From positions 62,001 to 126,000 of the forward strand of contig JBBILI010000005.1 in NCBI GenBank assembly GCA_037445025.1: a stretch of 64,000 nt of DNA. The letters run 5' to 3'. Made by a program: the position numbers and the translations under genes. The notes under the pieces are model-generated. The model saw only the letters and a program-made list of their open reading frames with translations, ran no database searches and was not told where the DNA came from. The DNA is from CAIQQQ01 sp037445025. Its GTDB lineage: Bacteria > Pseudomonadota > Alphaproteobacteria > Acetobacterales > Acetobacteraceae. The stretch's first letter is position 1. The number at the start of each line of letters is the position of its first letter. Shown here in pieces: positions 8,142 through 17,835 of the stretch.

Positions 8142-8840
8142 CTACGCGTTGGCGACCACCACCTCGCCATGGCACACCACCTCGGGCCCGCACAGATCGG
8201 CGATCGCCGGTGCCACCGTCTCCGGTCCCGGCACCGTGCGGGGATCCTCGCCCGGCATGGCCTCGGCCCGCATCGCCGTGCGGACCACACCGGGATCGAA
8301 CAGGTTCACCCGCAACGGCGTCGTGCGCACCTCGTCCGCCCAGGTGAGCACCAGATGCTCCATCGCCGCCTTGGTCGCGCCATACGCGCCCCAATAGGCC
8401 TTCGGCCGGCGCACACGACCCGTGGTGAGAAACACCGCCCGCCCCGCCGGCGCCGTCATCAGCAACGGGCCGCAACTCCGGATCAAATGCCACTGCGCCG
8501 CAAGGTTCACCCCCACCACCTCGGCCCAGTCCTTCGGAAAGATGTGCCCCACCGGCGTCAGCTTCCCCAGCGACCCCGCATTGGACACCAATACATCCAA
8601 CCGCCCGAACCGCGCATGCAGACTCGGACCCAACGCATCCACCTGGTCCCCATCCAACAGATCCAACGGCACCAACGTCGCACGGCCGCCCACCGCCCGA
8701 ATGGCATCGTCGGTGGCCTCAAGCCCGCCCTGCGTGCGCCCGGTGATCACCACATGAACCCCACGCCGCGCCAACTCCACCGCAACCGAAGCCCCAATCC
8801 CCCGACTGGCCCCCGTCACCAACGCCACCGTGTCCGACAT
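8142..8840 (-). CDS. Short-chain dehydrogenase/reductase (SDR)
   Basis: A 232-residue classical SDR. The NAD(P)-binding motif TGASRGIG is at about residues 9-16, VSNAG is the NNAG equivalent, and the catalytic YGATK (Tyr-X3-Lys) comes after an LTTGRVRR segment where the serine position reads threonine. LFDPGVVRT is the PG motif. The arginine after the first strand (TGRTQ) hints at NADP preference. The substrate is unknown. It is a monocistronic gene between a toxin-antitoxin pair and a block of hairpin repeats. Confidence 0.85.
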   Translation of the reverse strand: MSDTVALVTGASRGIGASVAVELARRGVHVVITGRTQGGLEATDDAIRAVGGRATLVPLDLLDGDQVDALGPSLHARFGRLDVLVSNAGSLGKLTPVGHIFPKDWAEVVGVNLAAQWHLIRSCGPLLMTAPAGRAVFLTTGRVRRPKAYWGAYGATKAAMEHLVLTWADEVRTTPLRVNLFDPGVVRTAMRAEAMPGEDPRTVPGPETVAPAIADLCGPEVVCHGEVVVANA

Positions 8841-8869
8841 GCTTCGTCCTGCTCGGTAAGAAAGGAAGG

Positions 8870-8913
8870 CCAGGGGCGCTGCCCCTGGACCCCGCCAGAG
8901 GCAGAGCCTCTGG
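8870..8913. repeat. Two GC-rich triloop hairpins
   Basis: CCAGGGGC (8870-8877) pairs with GCCCCTGG (8881-8888) across a GCT loop. CCAGAGGC (8895-8902) pairs with GCCTCTGG (8906-8913) across AGA. Same architecture as the clusters at 1209-1306 and 9025-9069. Located upstream of the SDR gene start. Confidence 0.6.
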
Positions 8914-8932
8914 ACACCATTCGTTTAAGAAA

Positions 8933-9004
8933 GTTTGTGTCAGAGGAGGGGGCCAACCGGTACCTTGATGACGGTACGTGCTGGCCCCCTCCTCTGACAC
9001 AAAC
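8933..9004. repeat. Perfect 23-bp inverted repeat
   Basis: The arm at 8933-8955 (starting GTTTGTGTCAGAGG) is exactly complementary to 8982-9004. The 26-base centre contains a smaller GTACC/GGTAC stem. It sits between the SDR gene (starts 8840, leftward) and the grxD stop (9081, leftward), flanked on both sides by triloop hairpins. It could be a terminator for grxD, a miniature mobile element, or a repetitive palindrome; no target-site duplication is obvious. Confidence 0.7.
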
Positions 9005-9024
9005 TCACTTCAATGCATCGAGGT

Positions 9025-9069
9025 CCAGGGGCTCGGCCCCTGGTGGGGGTCGAGGGGGCAACGCCCCCC
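9025..9069. repeat. Two GC-rich triloop hairpins after grxD
   Basis: CCAGGGGC (9025-9032) pairs with 9036-9043 across TCG. GGGGGC (9054-9059) pairs with GCCCCC (9063-9068) across AAC. It lies just past the grxD stop codon and belongs to the same family as 1209-1306 and 8870-8913. It may end the purine operon transcript, although no U run follows on the minus strand. Confidence 0.55.
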
Positions 9070-9080
9070 GCCTTGCTTGC

Positions 9081-9413
9081 TTACTCAGCCGGATGCAGCA
9101 CGCCGGCTTCGGTGAGCAGTTCGGTGAGTTCGCCGGACTGGTACATTTCGGTGACGATATCGCAGCCGCCGATGAATTCGCCTTTGACGTAGAGTTGGGG
9201 GATGGTGGGCCAGTTGGAGAAGGTTTTGATGCCGTCGCGCAGCTCGGCGTCTTCCAGGACGTTGGCGGTGGCGAAGGGCACGCCGACATGGGTGAGGATC
9301 TGCACCACACGGGCGGAGAAGCCGCATTGCGGGAACATGGCGTTGCCCTTCATGTAGAGCATGACGGGGTTGGTTTTGATCTCGGTCTGGATGCGGTCGG
9401 TGATGTTGGCCAT
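9081..9413 (-). CDS. grxD: Monothiol CGFS glutaredoxin (Grx4/GrxD type)
   Basis: A 110-residue monothiol glutaredoxin. The active site CGFS is at residues 30-33 and the glutathione-binding WPTIPQLYVKGEFIGGCD block follows. Proteins of this type bind a [2Fe-2S] cluster with glutathione and pass it to target proteins, often as a heterodimer with BolA. The bolA gene is 11 bases upstream on the same strand, so the partner is encoded in the same operon. The ATG at 9413 gives exactly the family start and length. Cytoplasmic. Confidence 0.95.
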   Translation of the reverse strand: MANITDRIQTEIKTNPVMLYMKGNAMFPQCGFSARVVQILTHVGVPFATANVLEDAELRDGIKTFSNWPTIPQLYVKGEFIGGCDIVTEMYQSGELTELLTEAGVLHPAE

Positions 9414-9424
9414 GGGTGTGTCCT

Positions 9425-9658
9425 TTATTCGGGGGCGGAGGTTTGCAGGGCGAGGGCGTGGAGTTCGCCCCCCATGCGGCCGCGCAGGGCGGCGTAGACG
9501 ATCTGGTGCTGGCGCACCCGGCTGATGCCGCGGAAGGTTTCGCTCACCACGGTGGCGGCGTAGTGGTCGCCGTCGCCAGCGAGGTCTTCGATGCTGACGC
9601 GGGCATCCGGCAGGGCGGCCTTGATCAGGGCTTCGATGTCGGCGGCGTGCATGGCCAT
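9425..9658 (-). CDS. bolA: BolA-family protein
   Basis: A 77-residue BolA/IbaG-type protein. An N-terminal helix (DIEALIKAALPDARV) is followed by DHYAATVVSETFRG and the conserved RVRQHQIVYAALRGRMGGELHAL. The histidines in these segments are the cluster-ligand candidates in BolA-CGFS glutaredoxin complexes. It lies 12 bases after purL and 11 before the CGFS glutaredoxin gene, an arrangement that supports a shared role in Fe-S delivery or iron sensing. An alternative start two codons downstream (ATG 9652) is possible. Confidence 0.93.
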   Translation of the reverse strand: MAMHAADIEALIKAALPDARVSIEDLAGDGDHYAATVVSETFRGISRVRQHQIVYAALRGRMGGELHALALQTSAPE

Positions 9659-9670
9659 GGGGTCGGTCCT

Positions 9671-11844
<2,174 letters not shown>

Positions 11845-11848
<4 letters not shown>

Positions 11849-12543
11849 GCGGCCACCGTCAGGGCGGCGGCGAGGCCGTCGAACAGTGGTTTGCCGTCGG
11901 TGCCGCCCATCAGCGGATCGACCAGGTCCTCGGGGTGGGGCATCAGGCCGAGCACGCGCAGGTTGGGGGCGTAGATGCCGGCGATGTTGCGGGCCGAGCC
12001 GTTGAAATTGGCTTCGGGGATGATTTCGCCTTCGGGGGTGGCGTAGCGGAAGGCGATGAGGCCCTCGCCTTCCAGCCGGTCCAGCGTGTCGTCATCGGCG
12101 AAGTAGTTGCCGTCGCCGTGGGCGAGCGGGGCGCGGAAGATCTGGCCGGACTGGTAGTGGCGGGCGAAATCGGTGTCGGCGCGTTCGACGCGCAGGTGGC
12201 AGTCCTGCGAGAGGAAGCGCAGGCCGGCGTTGCGCAGCAGGGCGCCGGGGAGCAGGCCGGCTTCGGTGAGGATCTGAAAGCCGTTGCACACGCCGAGCAC
12301 GTGGCCGCCGCGGTCGGCGTGGGCGCGGATGGCGGGCATGATCGGGCTCTGTGCCGCCATCGCGCCGCAGCGCAGATAGTCGCCGTGGCTGAAGCCGCCG
12401 GGAAGGACGACGAGGTCGATCCCGTCGAGCATCGTCTCCTTGTGCCAGACCATGCGGGGCTTGTGGCCGGTGGCCAGTTCGAGGGCGATCGCCATGTCGC
12501 GCTCGCGGTTGATGCCGGGGAAGACGACGATGGCGGCGCGCAT
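11845..12543 (-). CDS. purQ: Phosphoribosylformylglycinamidine synthase, glutaminase subunit PurQ
   Basis: A 232-residue class I glutamine amidotransferase supplying ammonia to PurL. It begins AAIVVFPGINRERDMA. The nucleophile elbow VLGVCNGFQIL carries the catalytic Cys, LPGGFSHGDYLR is the oxyanion region, and the C-terminal GLMPHPEDL carries the His/Glu pair. The ATG at 12543 overlaps the purS stop by one base (TGATG), and its own stop overlaps the purL start. The GINRERD form in place of GSN is common in alphaproteobacteria. Confidence 0.97.
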
Positions 12544-12800
12544 CAGTAATCAGTCCCCTGGGCGATCTCCACCCGGAAGCTCTCGATGACCATGTTGGCC
12601 AGCAGCTTGCGGCCCATCTCCTCGGCGGCGGCTTTCGCGGCGTCCGGGTCGGTCTCGGCCAGCTCGATCTCGATGCGCTTGCCGACTCGGACCTCGCCGA
12701 CCCCTTCGAAGCCAAGGCCAGTGAGGGCCTGGCCGATCGCCTTGCCCTGCGGATCGAGCACGCCCGACTTCAACATCACCGTCACGACAGCCTTGGTCAC
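12543..12800 (-). CDS. purS: Phosphoribosylformylglycinamidine synthase, PurS subunit
   Basis: An 85-residue small subunit bridging PurL and PurQ (MLKSGVLDPQGKAIGQAL and LGFEGVGEVRVGKRIEIEL are family-typical). I chose the GTG start at 12800, which overlaps the purC stop (12797-12799) as GTGA. The longer open frame upstream is only the purC gene read out of frame. Cytoplasmic; part of the PurLQS complex. Confidence 0.95.
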   Translation of the reverse strand: MTKAVVTVMLKSGVLDPQGKAIGQALTGLGFEGVGEVRVGKRIEIELAETDPDAAKAAAEEMGRKLLANMVIESFRVEIAQGTDY

Positions 12801-13561
12801 TGAAGAGTCTCCGGGCCTTTGAGGTCTCGCACGCCGGCCTCGGGCAGGATGCCCAGGCGGCGCGCCACTTCCTGATACGCCTCTTCGACCCGGCCGAGGT
12901 CGCGGCGGAAGCGGTCCTTGTCCATCTTCTCGTTGGTCTTGCTGTCCCACAGGCGGCAATTGTCCGGGCTGATCTCGTCGGCCAGGACGATGCGCATGTC
13001 CTCGTTCTCGTACAGCCGGCCGAACTCGATCTTGAAGTCGACCAGGGTGATGCCGACGCCGAGGAACAGGCCGGTGAGGAAGTCGTTGATGCGCAGGGTG
13101 AGGGCGACCATGTCGTCCATATCCTGCGTGCCGGCCCAGCCGAAGGCGGTGATGTGCTCTTCCGCCACCATCGGGTTCTCGAGCGCGTCGTTCTTATAAT
13201 AGTATTCGATGATCGAGCGCGGAAGGCGGGTGCCTTCCGGGATGCCGAGCCGCTTGGACAGAGAGCCGGCGGCGACGTTGCGCACGACAACCTCGATGGG
13301 GATGATCTCCACCTCGCGGATCAGCTGCTCGCGCATGTTGAGCCGGCGGACGAAATGCGTGGGCACCCCGATCTCGCCCAGGCGTAGCATCAGATATTCG
13401 CTGATGCGGTTGTTCAGCACGCCCTTGCCGGTGATCGTGCCCTTCTTCTGCGCGTTGAAGGCGGTCGCGTCGTCCTTGAAATACTGGACGAGCGTGCCTG
13501 GCTCCGGACCCTCGAACAGGATCTTGGCTTTTCCTTCATACAGCTGACGGCGGCGGGCCAT
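12797..13561 (-). CDS. purC: SAICAR synthase
   Basis: Phosphoribosylaminoimidazole-succinocarboxamide synthase, 254 residues. It joins aspartate to CAIR in purine synthesis. It begins RRRQLYEGKAKILFE. Other markers are EVVVRNVAAGSLSKRLG, the LVDFKIEFGR and ADEISPDNCRLWD motifs, and DKDRFRRDLG. The ATG at 13561 is preceded on the minus strand by GAGGAAAG (13568-13575). It is the first gene of the purC-purS-purQ-purL-bolA-grxD unit, so the promoter should lie in 13562-13683. A long open frame upstream of 13561 is antisense shadow. Confidence 0.97.
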   Translation of the reverse strand: MARRRQLYEGKAKILFEGPEPGTLVQYFKDDATAFNAQKKGTITGKGVLNNRISEYLMLRLGEIGVPTHFVRRLNMREQLIREVEIIPIEVVVRNVAAGSLSKRLGIPEGTRLPRSIIEYYYKNDALENPMVAEEHITAFGWAGTQDMDDMVALTLRINDFLTGLFLGVGITLVDFKIEFGRLYENEDMRIVLADEISPDNCRLWDSKTNEKMDKDRFRRDLGRVEEAYQEVARRLGILPEAGVRDLKGPETLQ

Positions 13562-13574
13562 GGTCACTTTCCTC

Positions 13575-13590
13575 GGGGAACCGTTTCCCC
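13575..13590 (-). promoter_or_regulatory. Hairpin in the purC leader next to the ribosome-binding site
   Basis: GGGGAA (13575-13580) pairs perfectly with TTCCCC (13585-13590) over a 4-base loop, touching the GAGGAAAG ribosome-binding site of purC. A TATAGC box with extended TG (13616-13623, minus strand) upstream is a possible -10 element. This does not match the purine riboswitch consensus. A role in regulation is only suggested. Confidence 0.3.
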
Positions 13591-13683
13591 ACGCGCCGCA
13601 TCCCAGCGCGCCGTTGCTATAGCAGCGCCGTTCCGATGCTGCCACACACCTGACGCATGGGGGAAGTGAGGCAATCCGCAGAC

Positions 13684-14451
13684 CTATCGGAGCCCCTGCC
13701 CGCCGTTGACGCCGACGATCTGCGCCGTGACCCAGCTGGCGAGCGGCGAGGCGAGGAACAGCACGACGTTGGCGACTTCTTCCGGGTAGCCGAGCCGCCC
13801 TGCGGGGCATGCCGCCAGCACGCCGTTGTAGAGAGCCGGATCCTCGGTCTTGCGGCGTTCCCAGGCGCCGCCGGGGAATTCGATCGAGCCGGGGGCGACG
13901 CAGTTGGCGCGGATGCCTTCGCGCGCCAGGGTGGCGGCCTGGGTGCGGGTGTAATGGATCACCGCCGCCTTCGCCGCCCCATAGGCCGGGGTGCGGACGG
14001 AAGGGTTGAGGCCGGAGCCGGACGAGATGTTGATGATGCTGGCGCCAAGCGGCTGGGCGGCGGCGCTGCTGCGCAGATGCGGCAAGGCGGCCTGGCTGGC
14101 GCGGACGACGGCCATCAGGTCCACCTGCAGGCTGGCTTCCCAGGCGGCCTCGTCGTTGCCCACCCCCATGCCGGTGGCGTTGTTGACCAGCACGTCGATC
14201 CCGCCGAGGGCTGTGGCGGCTTCGGCGATGTAGGCGGTGATGGCGGCGGCGTCCGACAGGTCGCACACGCCGGCATGGGCGATGCCGCCGAACGCCGCGA
14301 GCTCGGCGCGCGTGGCCTCGAGATCGGCCTTGCCGCGCGCGCAGATCGACACGGCGGCGCCGGCCTGGGCGAAGCCGAGCGCGATCGAGCGGCCGATGCC
14401 GCGGCTGCCGCCGGCGACGATGACGCGGCGCCCTGTGAAATCTATCTGCAT
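13684..14451 (-). CDS. SDR family oxidoreductase (FabG-like)
   Basis: Classical SDR of 255 residues. GGSRGIGRS is the nucleotide-binding motif, DVLVNNATG the NNAG equivalent, INISSGSG carries the catalytic Ser, YGAAK is Tyr-X3-Lys, and NCVAPGSIEFPG is the PG motif. The C-terminal VNGGQGLR is typical of FabG-like enzymes. Two in-frame ATGs lie at 14457 and 14451; the AAGGAGAG on the minus strand sits 2-3 bases before the first and about 8 before the second, which favours 14451. The substrate is unknown. It is divergent from a small membrane protein gene. Confidence 0.86.
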   Translation of the reverse strand: MQIDFTGRRVIVAGGSRGIGRSIALGFAQAGAAVSICARGKADLEATRAELAAFGGIAHAGVCDLSDAAAITAYIAEAATALGGIDVLVNNATGMGVGNDEAAWEASLQVDLMAVVRASQAALPHLRSSAAAQPLGASIINISSGSGLNPSVRTPAYGAAKAAVIHYTRTQAATLAREGIRANCVAPGSIEFPGGAWERRKTEDPALYNGVLAACPAGRLGYPEEVANVVLFLASPLASWVTAQIVGVNGGQGLR

Positions 14452-14519
14452 GACCATCTCTCCTTCGATGGCACAGCGGAGCGCGAAGCAGGCGCGCGGT
14501 CAACGTTGGGGGAGCAGGA

Positions 14520-14873
14520 ATGCAGGCTCTGGCACTGGGTGGATTGGCGGTGGCGGTGGCCTTCGGGCTTTGGCTGGCCTCGTTGCATGCCCGCGCGGTG
14601 CCGCGCCGGCCACCGACCTGGGCGCGGCTGGCGCATGGCGTCGCCGGGGCGATCGGCGTGGCAGCACCACTGGCGGTGCTTGCAACGCGGGGCTGGCAGG
14701 CATCGGCGCTGGTGTGGGATGCGGTGGGGCTGCTCGGGGCCGCCTTCCTGCTGGGCTTGCTGTATGGGTTGGGCCGATCCTGGCTTGGCGCCCAGCGTGG
14801 CATGGTGCTGATGGTGCACGGCGCCTTCGCCGCGTCCGGGGCCGCCATCGTCGCGGGCTGGCTGCTCGATTAG
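14520..14873 (+). CDS. Small integral membrane protein, unknown function
   Basis: A 117-residue hydrophobic protein with four likely transmembrane segments, at about residues 3-22, 38-56, 68-88 and 95-115, joined by short Arg/Pro-rich loops (HARAVPRRPPTWARL). I do not recognise a family. It ends 20 bases before the glutathione peroxidase gene and probably shares its transcript. A GGGGGAGCAGGA stretch precedes the ATG at 14520 and serves as ribosome-binding site. Base composition is normal for the window. Confidence 0.6.
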   Translation: MQALALGGLAVAVAFGLWLASLHARAVPRRPPTWARLAHGVAGAIGVAAPLAVLATRGWQASALVWDAVGLLGAAFLLGLLYGLGRSWLGAQRGMVLMVHGAFAASGAAIVAGWLLD

Positions 14874-14893
14874 AATCTGAAGGGAGCTGGATC

Positions 14894-15385
14894 ATGGGAC
14901 TGTACGACATCGCCGCGCGCACCAATGCCGGGGCCGAGGCCAGCCTCGGCGCGTATCGCGGCCAGGTGCTGCTGATCGTCAACACCGCCTCGCGCTGCGG
15001 CTTCACCCCGCAATATGCCGGGCTGCAGGCGCTGCAGGACCGCTACGGGCCGGAGGGCTTCTCCGTCATCGCCTTCCCCTGCGACCAGTTCGGCCACCAG
15101 GAGCCGGGCAGCGACGCCGAGATCAAGACGTTCTGCGACACCAGCTACCGCATCACCTTCCCGCTGTTCGCCAAGATCGACGTGAACGGCCCCAAGGCGC
15201 ACCCGCTCTACACCTTCCTGAAGGCGCAGAAGGGCGGCGGGCTGCTGGGCAGCGCCATCAAGTGGAACTTCAGCAAGTTCCTGGTGGGACGTGACGGCAC
15301 CGTGCTGGAGCGCTTCCCGCCGCAGACCACGCCGGCGGCGATCGGCCCGAAGATCGAGGCCGCCCTGCGCCAGCCTATCGATTGA
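14894..15385 (+). CDS. Glutathione peroxidase family protein
   Basis: Thiol peroxidase of the GPx family, 163 residues, reducing H2O2 and organic peroxides. The catalytic cysteine is C35 in NTASRCGFTPQY (cysteine, not selenocysteine). The other tetrad members are visible as FPCDQFGHQEPG (Gln region) and IKWNFSKFLV (Trp-Asn). Bacterial Cys-GPx enzymes generally use thioredoxin rather than glutathione. The ATG at 14894 follows AGGGAGCTGG, a good ribosome-binding site. No signal peptide, so cytoplasmic. Confidence 0.93.
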   Translation: MGLYDIAARTNAGAEASLGAYRGQVLLIVNTASRCGFTPQYAGLQALQDRYGPEGFSVIAFPCDQFGHQEPGSDAEIKTFCDTSYRITFPLFAKIDVNGPKAHPLYTFLKAQKGGGLLGSAIKWNFSKFLVGRDGTVLERFPPQTTPAAIGPKIEAALRQPID

Positions 15386-15432
15386 CAGGCGGCGACGCGC
15401 CCGTGAGCATCCCCCCAAAAGGGGGAAACACG

Positions 15433-16629
15433 ATGCGCATCCTGCTCTGCCTGGCGGCTCTGCTCGCCGGAACCGCACCGGCCGCAGCCGCCTGGGACGG
15501 CGGCAGAGTCAAGCTCGGTGTGCTCACCGACCTCTCCGGCGTGTATTCCGACGCCACCGGCACCGGCGCGATCCTGGCGGCCCGCATGGCCGTCGAGGAC
15601 TGCCTGGCTGCCGACTGCAAGGGCATGAAGATCGGCGTCGTCTCAGCCGATCACCAGAACAAGCCCGACGTCGCGCTGTCGATCGCGCGGGACTGGATCG
15701 ACAACCAGGGCGTGGACGCGCTGATCGACATGTCCAACGCGGCCATCCAGCTCGCCATGCCCGGCCTCGTGCGTGACAAGAACCGGGTGGCCCTCTTCGC
15801 CGGCGGCACCGCCCGCCTGTCAGGCGACGCCTGCATGCCCGACCATATCGTGCAGTGGATGTGGGACACCTATGTGCAGGTCAACGGCGTGGCGGCCCGG
15901 CTGACCAAGCCCGGAACCACCTGGTACATGGTCACCGCCGACTACGCGCTCGGCCGCCAGTTCGAGGAGGACGCCAAAACCCTGGTCAGCGCCGCCGGCG
16001 GCAAGGTCATCGGCGTGGCGCGCCACCCGTTCCCCAGCACGGACATGAGCTCCTTCCTGCTGCAGGCGCAGAGCTCCGGCGCGGATGTGATCGCGCTCGG
16101 CAATGCCGGCGGCGACACGCTGAACAGCATCAAAACCGCGCATGAATTCGGCATCGGCGACAAACAGAAGCTCGCGGCCCTCTACATCTCGGTGCTGGAT
16201 ATCAAAGGTCTCGGCCTTGCGGTGGCCGGCGGCACGCTGCTGACCGAGGGGTTCTACTGGGATGTCGACGCCGGCACCCGCGCCTTCGCCCAGCGCTTCT
16301 TCGCTGTGCAGAAGGCGATGCCCTCGCAGATCCAGGCCGGGCTCTATTCCGCCACGCTGCACTACCTCAAATCCGCCGCCGCCGCGAAAACGCGCGAGGC
16401 CGGCGCGGTGATCCGCGAGATGCACACGCTGCCCATCGCCGATGACGTGGTGCGCCACGCCCATCTGCGCGCGGACGGGCGCATGGTGCACGACTACTAC
16501 GTGTTCCAGGTCAAGCAACCGGCGGAATCGACCGGCCCCTGGGACCTCTACAAGCTTGTCGATACCATCCCCGGCGACCAGGCCTTCCGCCCGATGACCC
16601 AGGGCCTGTGCCCCCACCCCCTGCCCTGA
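15433..16629 (+). CDS. ABC-transporter substrate-binding protein, Leu/Ile/Val (LivK) type
   Basis: A 398-residue periplasmic binding protein with a clear Sec signal (MRILLCLAALLAGTAPAAAA, cleavage after about residue 20). The mature protein starts VKLGVLTDLSGVYSDATG, the classic opening of the branched-chain amino-acid binding family (Peripla_BP_6). Genes for permease and ATPase are absent nearby, so it is an orphan or works with a distant transporter. It is followed 10 bases later by a cyclase/formamidase-like gene, hinting that its ligand could be an aromatic or acidic catabolite rather than leucine; that is inference. Confidence 0.88.
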   Translation: MRILLCLAALLAGTAPAAAAWDGGRVKLGVLTDLSGVYSDATGTGAILAARMAVEDCLAADCKGMKIGVVSADHQNKPDVALSIARDWIDNQGVDALIDMSNAAIQLAMPGLVRDKNRVALFAGGTARLSGDACMPDHIVQWMWDTYVQVNGVAARLTKPGTTWYMVTADYALGRQFEEDAKTLVSAAGGKVIGVARHPFPSTDMSSFLLQAQSSGADVIALGNAGGDTLNSIKTAHEFGIGDKQKLAALYISVLDIKGLGLAVAGGTLLTEGFYWDVDAGTRAFAQRFFAVQKAMPSQIQAGLYSATLHYLKSAAAAKTREAGAVIREMHTLPIADDVVRHAHLRADGRMVHDYYVFQVKQPAESTGPWDLYKLVDTIPGDQAFRPMTQGLCPHPLP

Positions 16630-16639
16630 GGCGCCCGCC

Positions 16640-17428
16640 ATGACTCATCGCCTGATCGACCTCTCCGTCTCGCTGCGCGACGACATCGCCAGCGACCCAC
16701 CGGACATGCGCCCGAAGATCGCCTATTTCACCCATCACCAGACCGGCCCGCGCATCGCCGAGTATTTCGGCGTGCCGCTCGAAGCGCTGCCCGAAGGCCA
16801 ATACGCCGCCGTCGAGTCCGCCACCATCAGCAGCCACAACGGCACCCATGTGGACGCGCCATATCATTACTTTTCAAGAATGAATGAGGCCCTGGTCCCC
16901 GGCGGCGAGCCCTCGATGAAGATCGACACCGTGCCGCTGGAATGGCTCTACCAGCCCGGCGTGAAACTCGATTTCCGTCATCTGCCGGACGGCCATGTGG
17001 TGCAGCCCGAGGAGATCCAGGCCGAACTCGCCCGCATCGGCCATGTGCTCAAGCCGCTCGAAATCGTCGTCGCCAACACCGCCGCCGGCGCCCGCTACGG
17101 CCAGGACGACTTCATCGACACCGGCTGCGGCTTCGGCCGCGCCGCCACGCTGTGGCTGACCGAACAGGGGATTCGCGTCGTCGGCACCGATGCCTGGAGC
17201 TGGGACGCACCGTTCAGCCACACGAAGCGGCGGGTTCAGGAGACCGGCAACGCCGACCTGATCTGGGAAGGTCACCGCGTCGGCCGTGACCGCGCCTACT
17301 GCCAGATCGAGAAGATGGCGAATCTCGATCAGCTGCCGCCGGACGGCTTCCTCATCTCGGCGTTTCCGGTGAAGCTGCACCAGGGCTCGGCCGGCTGGAC
17401 GCGGGCGGTGGCGATCCTTCCGGAATGA
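16640..17428 (+). CDS. Cyclase / kynurenine-formamidase-like metal hydrolase
   Basis: A 262-residue member of the cyclase family (PF04199), which includes bacterial kynurenine formamidase (KynB) and isatin hydrolase. The metal-binding motif HNGTHVDAPYH is present at about residues 62-72, with a further conserved aspartate/histidine pair in TDAWSWDAPFSH. KynB is usually near 210 residues, so this longer form may hydrolyse another cyclic amide or ester. It is encoded between the LivK-type binding protein and a GNAT gene (ATGA overlap). Kynureninase lies close by but on the opposite strand. Confidence 0.82.
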   Translation: MTHRLIDLSVSLRDDIASDPPDMRPKIAYFTHHQTGPRIAEYFGVPLEALPEGQYAAVESATISSHNGTHVDAPYHYFSRMNEALVPGGEPSMKIDTVPLEWLYQPGVKLDFRHLPDGHVVQPEEIQAELARIGHVLKPLEIVVANTAAGARYGQDDFIDTGCGFGRAATLWLTEQGIRVVGTDAWSWDAPFSHTKRRVQETGNADLIWEGHRVGRDRAYCQIEKMANLDQLPPDGFLISAFPVKLHQGSAGWTRAVAILPE

Positions 17429-17832
17429 TCCGCAGAGCAACCGCGGCGGATATTCCACGCATCGGCGATATCCGCATGAATGTGCGAGAGAATATCCTGC
17501 GCGATCCCTCCCGGGTGACAGATGCGGATGTGCTTTGGTTCATCGACCATCCCGGCATATTTGTCTGGGAGGCGGATGGTGTGATCGCCGGCTTCTCGGC
17601 GGCCGATCCGCGTGACGGCAGCATCTGGGCCCTGTTCATGGACCAGGCCTATGAAGGCCGTGGCATCGGCCGCACGCTGCTCGCCCGTGCCTGTGACGTG
17701 CTGCTTACGGCCGGATGGCAGCGTATGTGGCTGACCACCTCTCCCGGCACCCGAGCGGAACAATTCTATATCCGTGCGGGTTGGCGGGTCACCGGCATGA
17801 AGGGTGACAGCCTGCTGCTGGAGACCCCATGA
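17425..17832 (+). CDS. GNAT-family N-acetyltransferase
   Basis: A 135-residue acetyl-CoA-dependent acetyltransferase. It starts IRRATAADIPRIGDIR, the usual first strand and helix. The acetyl-CoA loop is YEGRGIGRTLLARA (Q/R-x-x-G-x-G/A form), and the C-terminal YIRAGWRVTG is the typical final beta strand. The ATG at 17425 overlaps the stop of the cyclase gene (ATGA), so translation is probably coupled. The acceptor substrate is unknown. Confidence 0.85.
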   Translation: MIRRATAADIPRIGDIRMNVRENILRDPSRVTDADVLWFIDHPGIFVWEADGVIAGFSAADPRDGSIWALFMDQAYEGRGIGRTLLARACDVLLTAGWQRMWLTTSPGTRAEQFYIRAGWRVTGMKGDSLLLETP

Positions 17833-17835
17833 CGG

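Noticed and set aside
8933..9004. An insertion sequence or attachment site
   Set aside because: No transposase, no flanking direct repeats and no tRNA are next to it.
12797..14848. A SAICAR synthase with a 430-residue N-terminal extension
   Set aside because: The extension is the out-of-frame shadow of the SDR and other genes; the family start is at 13561.
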